Source: Branchiostoma floridae
Lineage: Eukaryota; Chordata; Leptocardii; Amphioxiformes; Branchiostomatidae
Assembly: GCF_000003815.2 (NCBI RefSeq)
Contig: NC_049991.1
Span: 7,348,870 to 7,412,869 of the forward strand
DNA: 64,000 nt
Direction: 5' to 3'
In this document: piece by piece, positions 59,501-64,000 of the stretch
How positions within the stretch are numbered: the stretch's first letter is position 1
How the letters are laid out: each line of letters starts with the position of its first letter
Program-made: the position numbers and the translations under genes
The notes under the pieces: generated by a model
Databases searched by the model: none
Told to the model about the DNA's origin: nothing
Seen by the model: the letters and a program-made list of their open reading frames with translations, nothing else

Positions 59501-62500
59501 AGTTCCATTGCAACCGGGGTTACAAGGGACCGGCAAACGAGACAGCTGTCACCAGAACGTGTAGAGGAAACGGAACTTTTACTGGAGAGCCACTTCTGTG
59601 TCATCGTAAGTATCATGGAGAACACCATTCAAAATACATTACAAGATCTAGACGTATTACCAGACAGCTTTATTCACCCTTCACCATTTAGACTAGATAA
59701 ATATCATATATATATATCACCTTTTTCAACAGCAATCAAGTGCTCCGGTCTTCCCACTGTGGAAAATGGCATGGTCATCCCAGCGACATGTTTGTCTCCT
59801 TCTGTATCAAACGGGGAGATCTGTATTTTCAACTGTGACCCAGGGTACTCCATAATGGGGCCCTTCAGCAAGCAATGCCTTACCGATGGCAGGTGGAGCG
59901 ATACCAGGAAAACATCGTGCAAAGGTGAGTAGCAAAGAAACGCGCACACAGTCAACATACGAGTTGTATCTTTGATGTAAACTTTGAAACCCCTGTCACT
60001 GCTAGCTAACCGTGGCCTTCTGGCCTTTTCATAACGATTTTTGGTTCGTAGCTTGTCGTGAGCAAGGTCATCTTTGCTTGGGTTTGGTTGACGAGGTTTC
60101 CTTCAAGATCAAGTCCTTAAAACCCATCTTCTCCAGTCGACTATTCAAACTCGGGAAAGTTAGTTTTTTCTTATAATTAGATGCGATCAAAGTAACGAGC
60201 AGGAGCTCGAATAGGCTGGCTTGTAGGCTGCTCCCAGCCCAGCACTAAACTTTGTTGGGGAATGGTCGGGAAATAAGTCGTGGAAAGGTCGTGAACGCAC
60301 GACAGGGGCTTCGGTAAATGCACCATTAGTTGAGCCATGTTGCATGCAGGTCACTTGGCCTTTTAGGAAGGGAAATCGTTATTTCTCTAAAACTGTACGA
60401 ACTCTTTTAGGGATAATAAATTGTTATTCAATTGCTCTCTCAACAGATCATGAGCCACCTAGATTCACCGGCCAATGCCCAACCTACGTTAACGCCATCG
60501 GAGACGCAGGAAAGACATCTGCCACCGTTCTATTCACTGAACCAGCAGCAACTGACAACTCCAACTACGTCAATGTATCCAGGTACGAGTGAAGATTTCT
60601 ATGCATAACGTTATATTTCGATTATATATATATATTTCTTTCCAAATGTGTAACATGTTCATGTTTCATGTTAACTTGTGTTATATGCGTTTGATGTGCT
60701 TGCAGGGCAGCGAATCAAAGGGGACCGGGTGACGATTTTCCAGAAGGAACGACTGTAGTCACCTATGTTGCTAAGGACGCTGCGAATAATAGAGCTCAAT
60801 GTGACGTTTTTGTGGTCGTGAGAGGTAAAACACAAAATCTTCATCAGTTTCCATACGTTATCCAGTAACTTATGATAATGGCTTCCTGTGTGAAAGCTCC
60901 TTAATATTGCCTAATATTGATAAATAAATTCAATATCAAAGATGTTAGTTTATGACATGTTTGACTTCAGGGGGATTTGGAAAGACTGGTTTGTCAAGTT
61001 CATTTGCTGTTTTCCCATTTGTTATTTCTTAATTTGTTTATTTCAGTGCACAGATGCCCGATGGTACAAGCGCCTGCAAGTGGTGCAGTAAACTGCTCTG
61101 GAGACTTTTACGGAAGCAAGTGCCAATACAGGTATTTATCTTGGTGTTGTCATATATGCAAGAAGAACATACAAGTGTCCTCATCAACGTCTTTGCCGCT
61201 TTGCATTGCTGGCACATACAAGTGTTTGTGACTATAGTTCTGCATATCCGCGGTGCAAGTTAACAGTGACTCTGCCATACGCCGGTGAATTGGATTATGT
61301 CAGCATTAAATATCATTTATATGAGTTTGACAAAACATTAACAGATACTTTACTAAAAGGACGTTGTGTATCTAATAGCTTTTGGTCTCATGCGCATTTT
61401 TAGGTGCAACGAGGGGTACATGCTGGATGGCTCGCCTTTCCGCCATTGTGTACTGTCCGCTGACGGTTCCAGCTCATATTGGAACGGCTCACAACCGGTA
61501 TGCAGAGGTAAGTACGTGCAAAAACTGATTGTTGCTCTGTGACCGGAGCGTAACCTCCGGCGACATTGTTTTATTTTTGTAAAGAAAAATGTAACGCGCG
61601 TTCGCATCCGTATCTGTATGTTCCCGTTGTCGCATTCATATGTAGTTTGGCAGGTCGGACGATGATGCACTTTTTTTATAATCAATGAAATGAATTCAGA
61701 AATCACCCCTACAAAATGTATGTGTATTCCGGAATGTACTAGTACATATACAAGGACATCATTGGCACCGTTTTCTAATTACCGTTATAAATTTCGCTGG
61801 TAGTACATTTGAAACTGTACTGGCCATTGCCAGTCACTCTTTGGTCGTCCTTTATATAATTTTCTACTGACAGAAGCTCTGAGAATAATGTCTATATTGT
61901 CCACCTGCTCAAACAGATCCCTGGGTGGTCTTCTTCAACAGTCTAAGTTTGACTGTACTTGAAATACAGATTAAGTCGTGATGTATTATGTTGTACCATT
62001 ACTTCACAGCTGTTGAGTGCCCAGCGTTAGTAACACCAGCGAATGCTGTTAAGTCTGGCTGTTTTAACGAACCACCCACAACAGAGAGATTCGGAACTGT
62101 CTGTTCTTTCTATTGTAACTATGGTTACAGTGGATCGGGGGTCAACAGCGCTAGATGTCTCTCGGATGGGACATGGACCTCCTTCAACTTTGTTTGTGAA
62201 AGTAAGAATATAACAAGCTGTACGACATATTGACATATAGTCCCTGCATGATAGCGAAGGCCTGACTTAAAAAGCTTGCTGCTGGAATGCCAAATGTCAT
62301 GTCCGTAATCCTTATCGGCTATGTGACAGTCTCACAGAAATTCTAATGATTGGACGTCAATAGTGAAAATAAAGTTCTATGCACATTGTAGAGTTTTAGA
62401 CAGTTACAATTGAGAATCTCTACAAGGCTATGGCTGCTATTGTGTCTGGATGGACTAGATACTAAAAGTGGGGTGAGCCCTGCTTTAGCCAAACACGGCT

Positions 62501-63947
62501 AACTTCTTCTAGTATTTACTTTATAGGTATTAACATCTGCATATTCGAAGCATCTCCGCTAACATCATTCTCAACATAAATTAGGAGCTTCCTGTAGTCC
62601 GTTGGCGCTGCCTGGAGATGTTTCTGCAACACCGTCCTCCTGCCAAGTGTCTCCCGACGTAGGAGACACTTGCATCCTCTCCTGCAGCAGAACTGGTTAT
62701 AGACTTACGCCTCAGTCCGGTCAGTTCGTCATCTGTCTCGGAGACGGGCAGTGGTCGTCCAACGTTTCATCGTTAGTTTGCTCAGGTATGTTGACTAACT
62801 AGCTTTAAGTTGACACAATGCAATGAAAGAAGACCTAATAGCTGAATGTCTCCTATCATATTCTTAATGTACCTTTACCTTAGTACTAGTCTTTTTTACA
62901 GCCACCTGAAGGCCTGTATGATATCTTCTTATCTAATATAGTATGAAGACGGCAAATGAGCCAAGTGGAGAGCCGCGAATACACTCAGTGAAAGAGACAG
63001 AGAGACAGTGGTAAGGGGTGTAATGTAGTCAAACGTATCATTACCAATTCATTTAATCCACAATTTCTCCTTTATTCCAGACATAGAGAAACCTCGCTTT
63101 TCACAGTGTCCGCAAGACCAAATGTTCTACGCCGACCGAGGCTCTCAGTCCACCTTCGTCAATTGGACTGTATCGGCCATTGATAACTCAGGAGAAATTC
63201 CAACCGTCACCTGCAGTCAATCACCGGCAGTACTTCCAGCTGGAGATTACCAGGTCTCGTGTACTGCTACCGACGCTACAGGGAACACAGAAACCTGCCT
63301 GTTTGACGTCAGAGTCAAAGGTATGTGTGAGTCTGTGCAAGAGAGTACTGGTATAGTAAGCTAACTGATGCGATACGCCTTGAAACATTTAAAAATATGT
63401 TTTTGCAGTAGAACCGTCTAATTGCCTAGTAGGTATGCTAGCTGACACAAGATCGAAAGGCTCCATTCCAGGCGTTCTTTGCTAGACGCTGTGTCCAAGT
63501 AAATAAAACTTAACACGAGTTTTCTCACTCAATTCAGGTGTACAAATGGGTACGACAAAGGTGGTGGAAGGAGAGGGTTGGGATCTGCCTTCCGATACTG
63601 TGTGTGTCACATTTGATAACACACATGTCATATATAACTACCCACTGCCAATGCAGCACCAAAAAGGCTATGCCTATGGGACAACGTATACCTTTACCTT
63701 TACTTTTTTAACAATAAAATTGACATTTTATTATCAATACATTTATTTCCTTCCCCAGTAAGACGATGTCAGCAGCTGCTTCCCCCTCTGTACGGATCGT
63801 TTGTCGGCACGTGCGACACCGCCTACGGCAGTACCTGCCAGGTGACCTGCACGGCTGGCTACCAACTTGAAGGGTCAGATACCGCAACATGTGAGATGCA
63901 GGGAAACAACGCCGTTTGGGACAGGGCTACTAATCCTGTTTGCCAAG
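49374..63947 (+). CDS. Large secreted HYR/sushi (CCP) mosaic protein, 3' end outside window
   Basis: Twenty-four exons, or 25 with the candidate first exon at 43838, give about 1,400 residues before the window ends. Domain order: Arg-rich segment, HYR, 2 sushi, HYR, 5 sushi, HYR, 3 sushi, HYR, 3 sushi, HYR, sushi. Most domains are single exons in phase 1-1, the class that shuffles freely; HYR1, HYR3, HYR4 and sushi 11 are split. Each sushi domain has four cysteines and a late Trp in most (W..G..P.C). HYR domains carry the closing pattern G...YTATD...N...C.F.V.V. The protein has no EGF or VWA domain in view; SVEP1 and similar proteins share parts of this layout. Adhesion, matrix or complement-like recognition is inferred. 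The exon 6 acceptor is taken as TTAAG|TTCAG because only it keeps the phase. Confidence 0.85.
50330..50850. repeat. Dispersed repeat in the HYR1 intron
   Basis: It contains CTACCTACCAAATATCATC-type blocks twice and shares 50600-50800 with 190-375 of the window. Non-coding. Confidence 0.5.
53583..53850. repeat. GC-rich insert with GGGCCCGGC ends
   Basis: An abrupt GC-rich patch in an AT-rich intron. GGGCCCGGCAGGGTAG near the left and GGGCCCGGCCGGGGCTAC near the right recur in the same orientation; CGGGCCGGGC and CCGGGCCCC pieces lie between. It is probably a mobile element of unknown class. Confidence 0.5.
54690..54985. repeat. Tandem/palindromic CGTACG-rich patch
   Basis: CGTACG, CACGTA and TACGTAGG words occur at least ten times in about 300 bp, in an intron where CpG is otherwise sparse. 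The words are self-complementary. It is probably an element or satellite remnant. Confidence 0.5.
55595..55802. mobile_element. 208-bp MITE with TA target duplication (Tc1/mariner-like)
   Basis: Termini CTGTAAATGCA and, inverted, TGCATTTACAG are flanked by TA on both sides (55593-55594, 55803-55804). The inner ends are rich in TTCGCGG words. It lies 58 bp before the sushi 5 exon, so it overlaps the likely branch-point region. TA duplication suggests Tc1/mariner mobilisation. Confidence 0.85.
58855..63947 (+). other. HYR/sushi gene, block 3: sushi 8-10, HYR4, sushi 11-13, HYR5, sushi 14
   Basis: Exons: 58855-59079 (sushi 8), 59417-59605 (sushi 9), 59733-59924 (sushi 10), 60447-60582 with 60706-60824 (HYR4, split in phase 2), 61047-61131 with 61404-61507 (sushi 11, split in phase 2), 62010-62201 (sushi 12), 62585-62785 (sushi 13), 63081-63320 (HYR5), 63759-63947 (sushi 14). 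The last exon ends in phase 1 at a GT donor, so more exons follow outside the window. Confidence 0.85.
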
Positions 63948-64000
63948 GTTAGTTCCTTGTCTATCATAAAGTGCAAGAATTTGGTATCTGGACTACCTTG

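Noticed and set aside
1-64000. CRISPR arrays, bacterial operons, rRNA or tRNA genes
   Set aside because: None seen; regular direct repeats here are tandem transposon units or minisatellites, and the genes are intron-rich animal genes. tRNA genes were searched only by eye.

Overview
This is a eukaryotic, animal window: introns with GT/AG borders, orthologues of two single-copy animal genes, and dense transposon debris. The lineage-expanded families (short-chain collagen C4-like secreted proteins, HYR/sushi mosaics, a kinase-TIR fusion) and the repeat style point to a cephalochordate (amphioxus, Branchiostoma). That assignment is inference from gene content. There is one assembly gap (40597-40846) and one ambiguous base (30244).

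Layout. 587-3871 (+): 3' part of a protein kinase fused to a C-terminal TIR domain; its 5' end lies outside the window. 4922-14299 (-): a complete UTP6 gene, 21 coding exons and 599 aa, for ribosome biogenesis. 14842-18333: a tandem array with a period of about 1 kb. It holds four copies of a 476-bp element with 16-bp terminal inverted repeats, each flanked by TTCAA, separated by three spacers of about 525 bp. Every spacer carries a perfect palindromic X-box (RFX site). 18364-29435 (+): a complete DNAAF5/HEATR2 gene, 13 coding exons and 837 aa, for cytoplasmic preassembly of ciliary dynein arms. The array fills the shared 5' region of UTP6 and DNAAF5 and stops 30 bp before the DNAAF5 start codon.

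30380-40448: four complete four-exon genes for small secreted C4-like proteins, alternating in strand (-,+,-,+), followed by three orphan exons of the same family (41850-42987) with no C-terminal exon in view. 43838-63947 (+): a large secreted HYR/sushi mosaic gene with at least 14 sushi and 5 HYR domains, running off the right edge. Its first intron is full of mobile DNA: a 2.3-kb inverted-repeat element carrying a stray piece of one of this gene's own HYR exons, a hAT MITE with an 8-bp target duplication, and a decayed LINE.

Most striking points: X-box-bearing tandem repeats placed directly upstream of a motile-cilium gene; the exon fragment inside the inverted-repeat element; three cases of an exon fragment duplicated 98-151 bp upstream of its parent exon (two in DNAAF5, one in UTP6); and the kinase-TIR fusion. 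Gene models were spliced by eye. Reading phase closes across every junction of the complete genes, but no transcript data were available.
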